Source: Shuttleworthella satelles DSM 14600 (lineage in GTDB: Bacteria > Bacillota > Clostridia > Lachnospirales > Lachnospiraceae). Taken from it: 64,000 nucleotides of DNA. Position 1 is the stretch's first letter; every line of letters starts with the position of its first letter. A program made the position numbers and the translations under genes. Positions 27,536-35,314 of the stretch are shown piece by piece. The stretch spans positions 424,053 to 488,052 of the forward strand of contig NZ_GG665867.1 in the NCBI RefSeq assembly GCF_000160115.1. The letters are read 5' to 3'. A model generated the notes under the pieces. It saw nothing but the letters and a program-made list of their open reading frames with translations. It was not told where the DNA came from and did not search any database.

Positions 27536-27641
27536 TTTCAGAAAGGCTTTGGCCTGGTTGTAAAAAGCCCGGATACGATTTCAGGGGAGTCTTGGACTGA
27601 GCGCAGACGAGTCCCGGCGTGATTTCAGGCGGAGAGATCTT
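27534..27641 (+). repeat. 43-44-bp tandem repeat beginning at the aminotransferase stop codon
   Basis: GATTTCAG starts units at 27534, 27577 and 27621; units share an internal CTTGG and CCCGG and differ elsewhere. The stop TGA (27533-27535) is part of the first copy. About 2.5 copies are visible. Confidence 0.65.
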
Positions 27642-27738
27642 GTCTTTTTACCCTAAGAGGGTTAAGGTTTTAACATACGAGTGCGGATCGGGAAATGATC
27701 CGCAAGCCGCAGGTTTCGACAGAAAGAAGGGTGGTAAA

Positions 27739-28665
27739 GTGAAGAAGAATTTCGAAGATATCGTCTCTAAGGTCAAAGAATTTGAGACCAAGACGGTCGC
27801 TGTGGCCAATGCCCAGGATGACGCTGTTCTGGAGGCTGTCCATGAGGCCAAAAAGCGCGGTATTGCCAATGCGGTTTTGGTTGGGGATGAGGAGAAGATC
27901 CGCGCCATCGCCGAAAAACTCGGCATGGATCCGGCCGGATTTGAGGTTATTGATGAAAAAGACCCCATTCAGGCCTGCAGGAGGGCAGTTCAGCTGGCCC
28001 ATGACGGCAAGGTCGACATGTACATGAAGGGACTGATCGATTCCAAGGACTTCCTTCGCTCTGTGCTGGATAAGGAGGTGGGACTTCGGACCGGCAAGCC
28101 CCTCTCTCATGTCTGCGTCTTTGATCTCCCCTTTGCAGACCAGCTGCTCTTTCTGACGGACGTGGCCTTTATGACCTATCCGACCCTGGAGGACAAGGTT
28201 CATATCATCAATAATACCGTTCCCGTCTGCCGGGCCTGCGGCATTGAGGTTCCCAAGGTGGCAGTACTGGCCGCGGTCGAGGTAGTCAATCCCAAGATGC
28301 CTGTCACGGTGGAGGCTGCTGAGCTGACCAGGATGAATGATGAGGGCAAGATCACAGGCTGTATCGTGGACGGCCCCCTCTCTCTTGACCTGGCAATTGA
28401 TCCCGAGGCGGCCAGGCACAAGGGGGCGACGAACCGCAAGATTCAGGGAGATGCGGATATTCTTCTCTTCCCCGATATCCATGCCGGCAATCTCTGCTAT
28501 AAGGCGGTTGTCCGCATTGACGGCATGAAGAACGGCTGTATCCTGACCGGGACCAAGGTTCCTGTTATCCTGACCAGCCGGTCGGATACCTTCGAGACCA
28601 AGGTCAACTCGATTGCTCTGGCGGCGGTTGTGGCTGAGCAGATGAAGAGAGAGGGTACACTCTGA
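27739..28665 (+). CDS. ptb: Phosphate butyryltransferase
   Basis: A 308-residue phosphotransbutyrylase that converts butyryl-CoA and phosphate to butyryl phosphate. It belongs to the PTA_PTB family: YMKGLIDSKDFLRSVLDKE (about 94-112) and DGPLSLDLAIDPEAARHKG (about 212-230) are typical of the butyryl-specific branch. The start is a GTG at 27739 after AAGAAGGGTGG, giving the usual length of about 300; the frame stays open 120 bases upstream without a ribosome binding site. Butyrate kinase follows after 132 bases in the same direction, forming the terminal butyrate pathway with ATP gain. Confidence 0.95.
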   Translation: MKKNFEDIVSKVKEFETKTVAVANAQDDAVLEAVHEAKKRGIANAVLVGDEEKIRAIAEKLGMDPAGFEVIDEKDPIQACRRAVQLAHDGKVDMYMKGLIDSKDFLRSVLDKEVGLRTGKPLSHVCVFDLPFADQLLFLTDVAFMTYPTLEDKVHIINNTVPVCRACGIEVPKVAVLAAVEVVNPKMPVTVEAAELTRMNDEGKITGCIVDGPLSLDLAIDPEAARHKGATNRKIQGDADILLFPDIHAGNLCYKAVVRIDGMKNGCILTGTKVPVILTSRSDTFETKVNSIALAAVVAEQMKREGTL

Positions 28666-28797
28666 CAAAGGGACTTCGGAATGGGAGTCTGTTCGCCAGG
28701 AGATGGATTTGCTGAGCTAAGCGAGCGCAAAGGCAGAGATCTTTTCACGCCTGACAAAGGCAAGAGAAAACACAATATCATGAGGGGGTAAATAACC

Positions 28798-29865
28798 ATG
28801 GCAATCAAAAGTTTAATCATCAACCCGGGTTCCACATCAACCAAGCTGGCTGTCTTTGAGGACGAAACCCTGGTTTTTGATGAGACCCTGCGCCACTCCA
28901 CCCAGGAGCTGGCAGGCTTCGAGCACATTTTTGACCAGAAGGACTTCCGCAAGAAGATGATCCTGGATTTCCTTTCCGAGAAGAAGGTGGATATCCACTC
29001 CTTCGATGTGGTCGTTGGCCGCGGCGGTCTCTTAAAGCCCATTCCGGGAGGGACCTACGCCGTGACGGATGCGCTGCTGGCGGATCTCAAGATCGGCGTA
29101 CAGGGGGAGCACGCCTCCAATCTGGGAGGGGCGATCGCAAGGGAGATCGGGGATGAGATCGGAGTTCCCTCCTATATTGTCGATCCGGTTGTTGTCGATG
29201 AACTGACGGATATTGCCAGACTCTCCGGCGTGCCGGAGTGCCCCAGAGTCTCCATTTTCCACCCCTTGAATCAGAAGGCTGTCGCCCGCAGGTATGCCAA
29301 GGAGCAGGGGAAGAAGTATGAGGACCTGAATCTGATCGTCTGCCACCTGGGCGGGGGTGTCTCCTGCGGAATTCATGACCACGGAAGGATTGTAGATGTC
29401 TACGGCGCTTTCAATGGCGACGGATGCTTCTCTCCGGAGCGAGCCAATGGCCTGCCTCCACTCTCTCTGATCAAGCTCTGCTTCTGCGGCAAGTACAGTC
29501 AGCAGGAGGTGACAAAGAAGATCATCGGCGGCGGCGGATTCAACGCTTATCTGGGCACCAATGATGCCCGTGAGATCTTCCAGAGAATAGAGAATGGGGA
29601 TGACTATGCCAAGACGGTCATGGATGCCTTTATCTATCAGCTCTGCAAGAACATTGCCGCCAATGCCTCTGTCGTCAAGGGGCGTGTAGACCAGATCCTG
29701 GTGACGGGAGGCATCGCCTATCAGCCCAAGGTCATTGAGGCTATCCGCGATCGCGTCGGCTGGATCGCTCCTGTCACCGCCTATCCGGGCGAAGAGGAGA
29801 TGCTGGCTCTGGCACAGGGCGCCTTGCGTGTCATGAGAGGCGAGGAGAAGGTGCAGGAGTACTGA
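28798..29865 (+). CDS. buk: Butyrate kinase
   Basis: A 355-residue acetokinase-family kinase that makes butyrate and ATP from butyryl phosphate in the cytoplasm. Motifs are NPGSTSTKLAVFEDE (9-23, phosphate loop), VGRGGLLKPIPGGTYAV (about 73-89), VCHLGGGVSCGIHDHGRIVD (about 181-200) and ILVTGGIAYQPKVIEAIRDR near 300-320. The ATG follows GAGGGGGTAAATAACC. It completes the ptb-buk pair; a GAGACTGTGA-stem terminator lies downstream. Confidence 0.95.
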   Translation: MAIKSLIINPGSTSTKLAVFEDETLVFDETLRHSTQELAGFEHIFDQKDFRKKMILDFLSEKKVDIHSFDVVVGRGGLLKPIPGGTYAVTDALLADLKIGVQGEHASNLGGAIAREIGDEIGVPSYIVDPVVVDELTDIARLSGVPECPRVSIFHPLNQKAVARRYAKEQGKKYEDLNLIVCHLGGGVSCGIHDHGRIVDVYGAFNGDGCFSPERANGLPPLSLIKLCFCGKYSQQEVTKKIIGGGGFNAYLGTNDAREIFQRIENGDDYAKTVMDAFIYQLCKNIAANASVVKGRVDQILVTGGIAYQPKVIEAIRDRVGWIAPVTAYPGEEEMLALAQGALRVMRGEEKVQEY

Positions 29866-29999
29866 TACGTGCGAAATGGCTCTCGAACCCCTATATGCCC
29901 GTATAGAGAAGCTCAGTGGGATGAATGAGGACGCAGGGGGAACATATTTTCCCAGGCATGCTCCCTTGCAGGTCAGAAGTCAGATAAAGAAATGATACG

Positions 30000-30050
30000 A
30001 AAAGAGACTGTGAAGAAAGGATCTGTCCATTTTCTCACAGTCTCTTTTTT
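30000..30050. terminator. Bidirectional terminator between buk and the DUF1667 gene
   Basis: AAAAGAGACTGTGAAGAAA pairs with TTTCTCACAGTCTCTTTT (one bulge) around a short loop, with T tracts on both strands. It sits between converging genes. The AGACTGTGAAGAAA arm is the same as in the hairpin at 14456. Confidence 0.85.
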
Positions 30051-30080
30051 GTCAGTCGGCAGCAGGTGCGCGTATATATT

Positions 30081-30461
30081 TTATCGATTCCCGGAGGAGA
30101 GGTTAATCTCCCTGGTAGCCACCAGATTGACGCCGGTGCCGCAGACATCGGGGAGGATGACGTCTCCGATGTGAACCGGGGCGGCCACCTGAACATCTCT
30201 CATGGCCCGGCAGATGTCGAAAATCTTCTCCTTGGGAACATCGTTGGCTGTCTTGACGGAGACCATATCCATATCGCCGCCCGTCACCCTGACGGAGGAG
30301 CAGACAATGCGGGTGGGATGGGTCACCTCCTTGCGTCCGTAGTCGTCGCCGCGGGGGCAGGTGTTGCCGGATACGGAAGTGACCCGGCCGTCCTCTAAGG
30401 AAACGGTCAGCTGACAGCCCAGAGGGCAGTTGATACAGGTTAAGTGCTTTTCTTCGATCAT
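30081..30461 (-). CDS. DUF1667 cysteine-motif protein of the glycerol-3-phosphate dehydrogenase operon
   Basis: A 126-residue protein with CINCPLGC (9-16) and a further Cys in NTCPRGDDY (about 33-41), a pattern that could bind an iron-sulfur cluster or zinc, plus two cysteines in ICRAM and DVCGTG further on. DUF1667 proteins are usually the last gene of operons coding for a GlpA-like dehydrogenase and an NAD/FAD oxidoreductase, as here. It may be an electron-transfer subunit; this is inferred from the association. ATG lies downstream of GGAAAGGAGAAACC. Confidence 0.88.
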   Translation of the reverse strand: MIEEKHLTCINCPLGCQLTVSLEDGRVTSVSGNTCPRGDDYGRKEVTHPTRIVCSSVRVTGGDMDMVSVKTANDVPKEKIFDICRAMRDVQVAAPVHIGDVILPDVCGTGVNLVATREINLSSGNR

Positions 30462-30534
30462 GGTTTCTCCTTTCCCGTGGCAGAGAGCCTGGTTGATTTA
30501 TGGCGGGAAAATTTGTCTTTTATTTACACTGGGG

Positions 30535-31890
30535 TTACTCAATGGCCAGCCGGATGGACTTGAGGTCGGGAAAGTCAGCCAGCTGGCTCTTCTTCAGCTT
30601 GATTTCCTCCATCTCTCCGGGGGCCATGACCCGCTTTTTGCGGGAGGAGATTTTCTGGTCATTGAAGTAGAGGGCAATGGCTCTGTCCTTGAACTCGGCG
30701 CCGACGCGGAAGCGGAGGGTCAGCAGGTCCGCCATGGAAGCGGGGCGGATGAACTGGGGGACGGTGTAGCGGACGCCGTCTGTCGCCAAGACGGGGATCA
30801 TCTCCGGTGAAGGGGAAGTCTCTGATGCCAGGGGATGGGCTTTCGGACCGCAGGCAGAAGAAGAGGCGGGAGCCTCTGCCCGGTCGGAGACGGCTTGCCT
30901 GTCTATATTGCCTGCATCAAGGGAGAGAATGTATTCCGCCGCATGGCGTCCCGCGTCCGCGGCTTCCTGGGAGGCATAGTCCGCCAGATCATGGACGTGG
31001 AGGACATTGCCGGCGGCGAAGATGCCGGGGACATTGGTCTCCAAAGCGTCGTTGACGACGGGCCCTCTGGTGACGGGGGAGAGGGTGACGCCGGAGGACT
31101 TGGACAGCTCATTCTCGGGGATCAGCCCGCAGGAGAGAAGGAGGGTGTCGCACTCGTAGCGCTCCTTGGTGCCCGGGATAGGGCGGGCCTTCTCGTCAAC
31201 CTGGGCGATCGTGACCGCCTGCACCCGGTCCCTTCCCTCGATGTCAACCACGGTGTGGCTCAGCTTGAGGGGAATGTCGAAGTCATTGAGACACTGAACA
31301 ATATTGCGCTTGAGACCGCCGGAATAAGGCATGAGCTCAGCGACGACCTGAACCTTCGCCCCCTCTAAGGTCATGCGGCGGGCCATGATCAGGCCGATAT
31401 CTCCGGAACCAAGGATCACCACCTTGCGGCCGGGCATCTGCCCCTCCATATTGACAAGCCGCTGGGCCGTCCCGGCAGAAAAAATGCCGGCGGGCCGATA
31501 GCCCGGAATATTGAGGGCGCCGCGGCTTCGCTCACGGCAGCCCATGGCGAGAATGACAGCCCTGGCCTGAATCTGGAACATGCCGTCTGCAGGGTTCATA
31601 GCGGTGACGACCTTGTCCGGGGAGATATCCATAACCATGGTGCCCTGTCTGCACTCGATGCCCCGTTTTGCCACCTGGTCAATGAAGCGCTGGGCGTACT
31701 CGGGCCCGGTCAGCTCCTCCTTGAACATATGCAGGCCGAAGCCGTTGTGGATGCACTGATTTAAGATGCCGCCCAGGCGGTCGTCGCGCTCGATGACCAG
31801 GATGCTTCTGATTCCAGCGTCGTAGGCGGAGACAGCGGCGGAGAGGCCGGCTGGGCCGGCACCGATGATAACCAAATCGTAAGATAACAT
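30535..31890 (-). CDS. NAD(P)/FAD-dependent oxidoreductase (GlpB-position flavoprotein)
   Basis: A 451-residue pyridine nucleotide-disulfide type flavoprotein without the redox disulfide. It has an N-terminal FAD motif DLVIIGAGPAGLSAAVSAYD (5-24), an NAD-binding motif KVVILGSGDIGLIMARRM (about 155-172) and the second FAD motif TNVPGIFAAGNVLHVHDL (about 288-305). The ATG at 31890 follows AAGGGGGG; the longer frame overlaps the upstream gene. An acidic, Ser/Ala-rich stretch at about 345-380 is an insert. It probably passes electrons between the GlpA-like subunit and NAD, with DUF1667 as third partner. Confidence 0.88.
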   Translation of the reverse strand: MLSYDLVIIGAGPAGLSAAVSAYDAGIRSILVIERDDRLGGILNQCIHNGFGLHMFKEELTGPEYAQRFIDQVAKRGIECRQGTMVMDISPDKVVTAMNPADGMFQIQARAVILAMGCRERSRGALNIPGYRPAGIFSAGTAQRLVNMEGQMPGRKVVILGSGDIGLIMARRMTLEGAKVQVVAELMPYSGGLKRNIVQCLNDFDIPLKLSHTVVDIEGRDRVQAVTIAQVDEKARPIPGTKERYECDTLLLSCGLIPENELSKSSGVTLSPVTRGPVVNDALETNVPGIFAAGNVLHVHDLADYASQEAADAGRHAAEYILSLDAGNIDRQAVSDRAEAPASSSACGPKAHPLASETSPSPEMIPVLATDGVRYTVPQFIRPASMADLLTLRFRVGAEFKDRAIALYFNDQKISSRKKRVMAPGEMEEIKLKKSQLADFPDLKSIRLAIE

Positions 31891-31903
31891 TTCAATACCC
31901 CCC

Positions 31904-33478
31904 TTAAATCTTCTTATTCTCGCCGCAGACAATCTCGGAGCCGGGACCGTGCTTGGTCACCCGGTCCGGAGCCAAAGCCAGCTCCCGCTCCAGAATTTCC
32001 ATGACCTTGGGCGAGCAGAAGCCCGCCTGGCAGCGGCCCATACCGGCCCTGGTGCGACGCTTGACGGCATCCAGTGATCTGGCGCCTAAAGGCCTGTGGA
32101 TCGCCTCCAGGATCTGGCCCTCGCTGACAGACTCACAGCGGCAGATGATCCTCCCGTAGGCGGGATTTTCCGCTATCTTCATATTGCGGTCGGCCAGATC
32201 CATCTGTCCCATATCAGTAACTCTGCGGCGGACAGGACAAAAGTCGGATTTTATCTGTGCCTTGCAAGCCTCTGCGATCTGGTCCGCGATCATGCGGCCG
32301 ATGGCGGGAGCGGAGGAGAGCCCCGGGGACTCAATGCCGGAGGCATTGTAGAGACCGGGGACATCCTCACAGGGGCCCAAGACGAAGTCGCCGCCATCCT
32401 CGTGGGCGCGAAGACCGGCGAAGGAGGTGATCACCTCGCGGAAGGGAATTTCGGCCACGGATCTGGAAGCTGTTTCAGCCAGATAAGACAGACCTTCCCC
32501 GGTGGTATTTACGCCCTCTTTGTTGTCGATATCCTCCGCCGTGGGGCCGACCAGGAGATTGCCGTGGACCGTCGGGGCAACCAGGACTCCCTTGCCCATT
32601 TTAGAAGGGGCCTGAAAGATGGTCTTATCCACGTGCCCTCCCGCGCTCTTGTCTAAAAGCTGATACTGGCCCCGGCGGGGGACGATATGCAGCCTGCGGG
32701 AGGAGAGCTGGTTGTTGATGAGGTCGGCGTAGAGACCGGCGGCATTGACCAGAAGCCTGGCATGGATCGAGAAGCTGCCATCGGAATCCAGACGAAGGTC
32801 GGGATCAGATGCGGTCTGAGAATTGCTGGAATTCGCGCTGCCAGAGGGCTCAAAGCGAAGAGAGGGAGCCTTGCCTTTGATAAGGAAGAAGGGGGCGGCA
32901 ATATGGTTTTCATTTTGGCTGCTCTGTGAGGAAGAAGGGAAAGAGACCCTTTCCACCGAAGCTACCGGCGCGTTGAAGAAGAAATCCACGCCGTTGGCGG
33001 AGGCATTTTCCGCGAGTCCCATAGTCAGCTCAAAGGGGCAGATGATCCCGCCGGTCGGGGCGTAGAGAGCAGCGATCACATCCTCTGACAGCTTGGGCTC
33101 CATCTGGCGCGCTTCCTCCTGGTCTAAGATGCGAAGTCCGGGAACCCCGTTGGCCTGGCCCTGCTCGTAGAGTCTGTGCAGGACGTCAGGATCATTATCC
33201 CGCGTCATAACGACGAGGGAGCCGTTGCGGCGAAAGGGAATGTCCAGGTCCTGGGCCAGGCCGTCCATCAGCCGGTTGCCCTCCACATTGAGCTTGGCTT
33301 TGAGACTGCCCGGATGGGCGTCGTAGCCGGCGTGGATGATAGCGGAATTTGCCTTGGACGTACCGCAGCAGACATCTTCTTCCCGCTCGATAACGCAGGT
33401 GGAGAGCCTGTATTTGGCCAGTTCCCTGGCGATAGCGCAACCGGTGACTCCCGCGCCGATGATTGCTACATCATACAT
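31904..33478 (-). CDS. GlpA-like FAD-dependent glycerol-3-phosphate dehydrogenase with BFD-like Fe-S domain
   Basis: A 524-residue flavoprotein that likely oxidises sn-glycerol 3-phosphate to dihydroxyacetone phosphate. The DAO fold starts with VAIIGAGVTGCAIARELAKY (4-23); GTSKANSAIIHAGYD (about 43-57) is the substrate-side loop of the family. At the C terminus a BFD-like [2Fe-2S] domain has CRC at about 445 and CQAGFC at about 480. A Ser-rich insert near 215-250 is unusual. ATG at 33478 follows AAGGGAGG; the open frame runs 135 bases upstream into the leader hairpin. It is first gene of the operon with the NAD/FAD oxidoreductase and DUF1667. Other DAO-fold substrates remain possible. Confidence 0.86.
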   Translation of the reverse strand: MYDVAIIGAGVTGCAIARELAKYRLSTCVIEREEDVCCGTSKANSAIIHAGYDAHPGSLKAKLNVEGNRLMDGLAQDLDIPFRRNGSLVVMTRDNDPDVLHRLYEQGQANGVPGLRILDQEEARQMEPKLSEDVIAALYAPTGGIICPFELTMGLAENASANGVDFFFNAPVASVERVSFPSSSQSSQNENHIAAPFFLIKGKAPSLRFEPSGSANSSNSQTASDPDLRLDSDGSFSIHARLLVNAAGLYADLINNQLSSRRLHIVPRRGQYQLLDKSAGGHVDKTIFQAPSKMGKGVLVAPTVHGNLLVGPTAEDIDNKEGVNTTGEGLSYLAETASRSVAEIPFREVITSFAGLRAHEDGGDFVLGPCEDVPGLYNASGIESPGLSSAPAIGRMIADQIAEACKAQIKSDFCPVRRRVTDMGQMDLADRNMKIAENPAYGRIICRCESVSEGQILEAIHRPLGARSLDAVKRRTRAGMGRCQAGFCSPKVMEILERELALAPDRVTKHGPGSEIVCGENKKI

Positions 33479-33573
33479 TTGAAAACCTCCCTTGTAAGCG
33501 ATCGCGCCGGAGACTGAGTCACTGTGACCTACAGCTGAAGAAAAGACAGTACTTCCGCAGACACTGGGAACAC

Positions 33574-33631
33574 AAAAAGAGCAGGGAGAACAAGACGGAC
33601 AGCGCCGCCTCATTCATACCCTGCTCTTTTT
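33574..33631 (-). terminator. Leader terminator (attenuator) upstream of the GlpA-like operon
   Basis: Read on the minus strand, AAAAAGAGCAGGG pairs perfectly with CCCTGCTCTTTTT (13 bp, 32-base loop); the 3' arm ends in a T tract. It lies between a good promoter (33662-33690) and the start codon, and the neighbouring gene is divergent, so it cannot be an ordinary end-of-gene terminator. Control by antitermination is likely; in Bacillus, GlpP acts this way on glpD and glpFK leaders. Confidence 0.7.
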
Positions 33632-33661
33632 CTCCCGGTACGACCTGATTGAATTGATCTC

Positions 33662-33690
33662 ATTGTAGTTCTGTTTTGCCCCAAGCGCAA
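33662..33690 (-). promoter_or_regulatory. Sigma-A type promoter for the GlpA-like operon
   Basis: On the minus strand TTGCGC, a 17-base spacer and TACAAT. It predicts a leader of about 175 bases that contains the attenuator hairpin. Confidence 0.6.
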
Positions 33691-33933
33691 GATAAAACGG
33701 GAAAGTATGTCAGGAGGGCAGGAGGGGACAAGATAGAAAAAAGCGAAAACAGATTCCCAAAGGCAGCAAAAGGAGATGGTCAGAGCAGAGCGAGGAGAGT
33801 GGGAAAAGAGGGCAGGGAGAGAAAATCTAAAACAGGGAAGCGAGAAGATTCAAAAACAGGGAAGATTTTGGGCGGAAGAGATCATTCTCCGATACAATAT
33901 AGGGGATATGAACCGGCAAGAGGAGGGGATCAT

Positions 33934-34944
33934 ATGGCTAACACCAGGAATAACAAGCGAAAAATCCTTGCGCTCAAAGAGATCCTTGAGCGGGAGACCA
34001 ACGAGAGCCATAGCTTAACGATCGCAGACCTTGTGGAGAAGCTGGAGGCAGCAGGCTTTCCGGCGGAGAAGAAGTCAGTCACCAGAGACCTTCACGAGCT
34101 GGAGGACGCCGGCATGGACATTGAGAGGACGAGAGATCGGGCCCCGGGTTACTACCTGGCGGACCGGACCTTTGAACTCCCGGAGCTGAAGATGCTGGCG
34201 GATGCCGTGGCAGCCTCCCGCTTCATTACGGAGAAGAAGTCCAGGACCCTGCTCTCCAAGATCGGGACTCTGACCAATCGCTACGACGCCCTGCAGCTGC
34301 ACCGCCAGGTGACGGTTTCCGACCGGGTCAAGGCGGAGCGGGAGGCGGGCTTTTATGGGATAGACACCATTTTCTCCTGTATTGACCACAACCACCAGAT
34401 GAGCTTTCACTACAGCGACTGGAAGCTTATGGGCAACCGCAAGGAGCTGGTGGCCCGTCACGGGGGCGCCCTCTACCGGGTCAGTCCCTGCGAGCTGCTC
34501 TGGGACAGCGAGCGCTACTATCTGATCGCCTACGCAGAGAGGGAGGCCGCGATCCGCTTCTACCGGGTGGATAAGATCACGGACGCCCTGGAGCTGGATC
34601 AGCCCCGTGACCGCCAGGGGATGGCTGCCTGGAATCAGATGGACCCGTCCACCTATACCAAGCGGACCTTCTCCATGTTCGCGGGTCAGGAGGAGTGGGT
34701 GACCCTTCGGGCAAATGCCCGTCTGACCGGTGTTCTCATCGACCGGTTCGGGACAGACCTTGCCATGCGGCAGCTGGAGGACGGGAGAGTCCAGGCCAGG
34801 GCTCTGGTGGAGGTCAGCCCGCAATTCTTTGGCTGGTTGACGGGATTGGGGCCGGAGATTGAGATCGCGGGCCCCGAGGAGGTCCGTGAGGAGTATCGGT
34901 CTTATATGGAGGAAATTCTGGATCAGTATTTGGGCAAGGTTTGA
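33934..34944 (+). CDS. WYL-domain transcriptional regulator
   Basis: A 336-residue DeoR-like/WYL protein. The N-terminal winged helix (about 1-65) has SLTIADLVEKLEAAGFPAEK and the recognition segment SVTRDLHELEDAG. The WYL part (about 135-215) has the ligand-type pattern RVSPCELLWDSERYYLIAY, with the W-Y-L core residues in the YLIAY strand, followed by a C-terminal WCX-like region. ATG at 33934 follows AGAGGAGGGGATC; the frame is open upstream but without a start signal. It is divergent from the GlpA-like operon and upstream of an amino acid transporter; either could be its target. A repeat begins at its stop codon. Confidence 0.88.
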   Translation: MANTRNNKRKILALKEILERETNESHSLTIADLVEKLEAAGFPAEKKSVTRDLHELEDAGMDIERTRDRAPGYYLADRTFELPELKMLADAVAASRFITEKKSRTLLSKIGTLTNRYDALQLHRQVTVSDRVKAEREAGFYGIDTIFSCIDHNHQMSFHYSDWKLMGNRKELVARHGGALYRVSPCELLWDSERYYLIAYAEREAAIRFYRVDKITDALELDQPRDRQGMAAWNQMDPSTYTKRTFSMFAGQEEWVTLRANARLTGVLIDRFGTDLAMRQLEDGRVQARALVEVSPQFFGWLTGLGPEIEIAGPEEVREEYRSYMEEILDQYLGKV

Positions 34945-35095
34945 CGTATCCATTGGAATTCGTTTTGATTTATCGCTTTGAATAAGGCCTGACTCATCCC
35001 CTTGAACAGGGGCAGGCATCATCTCATCAGTGGCCTGCTGGCTAAAGGTCTGACTTATCCCCCCTGAATAGGGCCTGGCCTGTCCCCTGGAATAA
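34940..35095 (+). repeat. 24-25-bp degenerate tandem repeat at the WYL-gene stop codon
   Basis: Units open TTTGACGTATCC, TTTGATTTATCG, CTGACTCATCCC, then CTGACTTATCCC and CTGGCCTGTCCC, and each ends GAAxAxGGC-like. The gene's TGA is inside the first unit and TGA recurs at the same place in most copies. About six copies, one longer. Confidence 0.7.
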
Positions 35096-35099
35096 GTTC

Positions 35100-35128
35100 T
35101 TTACAAGAGCTGGCGGCCGTGTTATCCT
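35100..35128 (+). promoter_or_regulatory. Promoter of the amino acid ABC transporter operon
   Basis: TTTACA, a 17-base spacer and TATCCT. It would start transcription near 35135, about 180 bases before the first gene. Confidence 0.5.
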
Positions 35129-35138
35129 CTTTATCGTG

Positions 35139-35150
35139 TTAGCATGCTAA
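35139..35150. promoter_or_regulatory. Perfect 12-bp palindrome, possible operator
   Basis: TTAGCATGCTAA lies just downstream of the predicted transcription start of the amino acid transporter operon. A repressor site is plausible; the regulator is unknown. Confidence 0.4.
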
Positions 35151-35160
35151 AGTGAATTTG

Positions 35161-35196
35161 CTCTTATCCTGTCCTTGTCTGGATAAGACAAGAGCG
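35161..35196 (+). promoter_or_regulatory. Structured leader hairpins of the amino acid transporter operon
   Basis: GCTCTTATCC can pair with GGATAAGA, or TTGTCT with AGACAA inside the same segment, so two foldings compete. No known riboswitch core (T-box, SAM, lysine, glycine) is recognised. Confidence 0.35.
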
Positions 35197-35314
35197 CATT
35201 CAGACTCACTTTTGGAAAAGAGAATTGCAATCGCTCATCTGACGAGGGAATGAGATTCCGGTCGGGAGAGATGACAGGTCAAAAGGGAACTGAGGAGAGT
35301 GAGAGGAGAGTAAA

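Noticed and set aside
27670-28668. 332-codon minus-strand open frame
   Set aside because: Antisense to ptb, no domain and no ribosome binding site.
34075-35022. 315-codon minus-strand open frame
   Set aside because: Shadow of the WYL regulator gene and its trailing repeat.
35135-35310. Known riboswitch (T-box, SAM-I, lysine) before the amino acid transporter
   Set aside because: The conserved cores are not found; only a short CTCTTATC resemblance to SAM-I exists and the rest does not follow.
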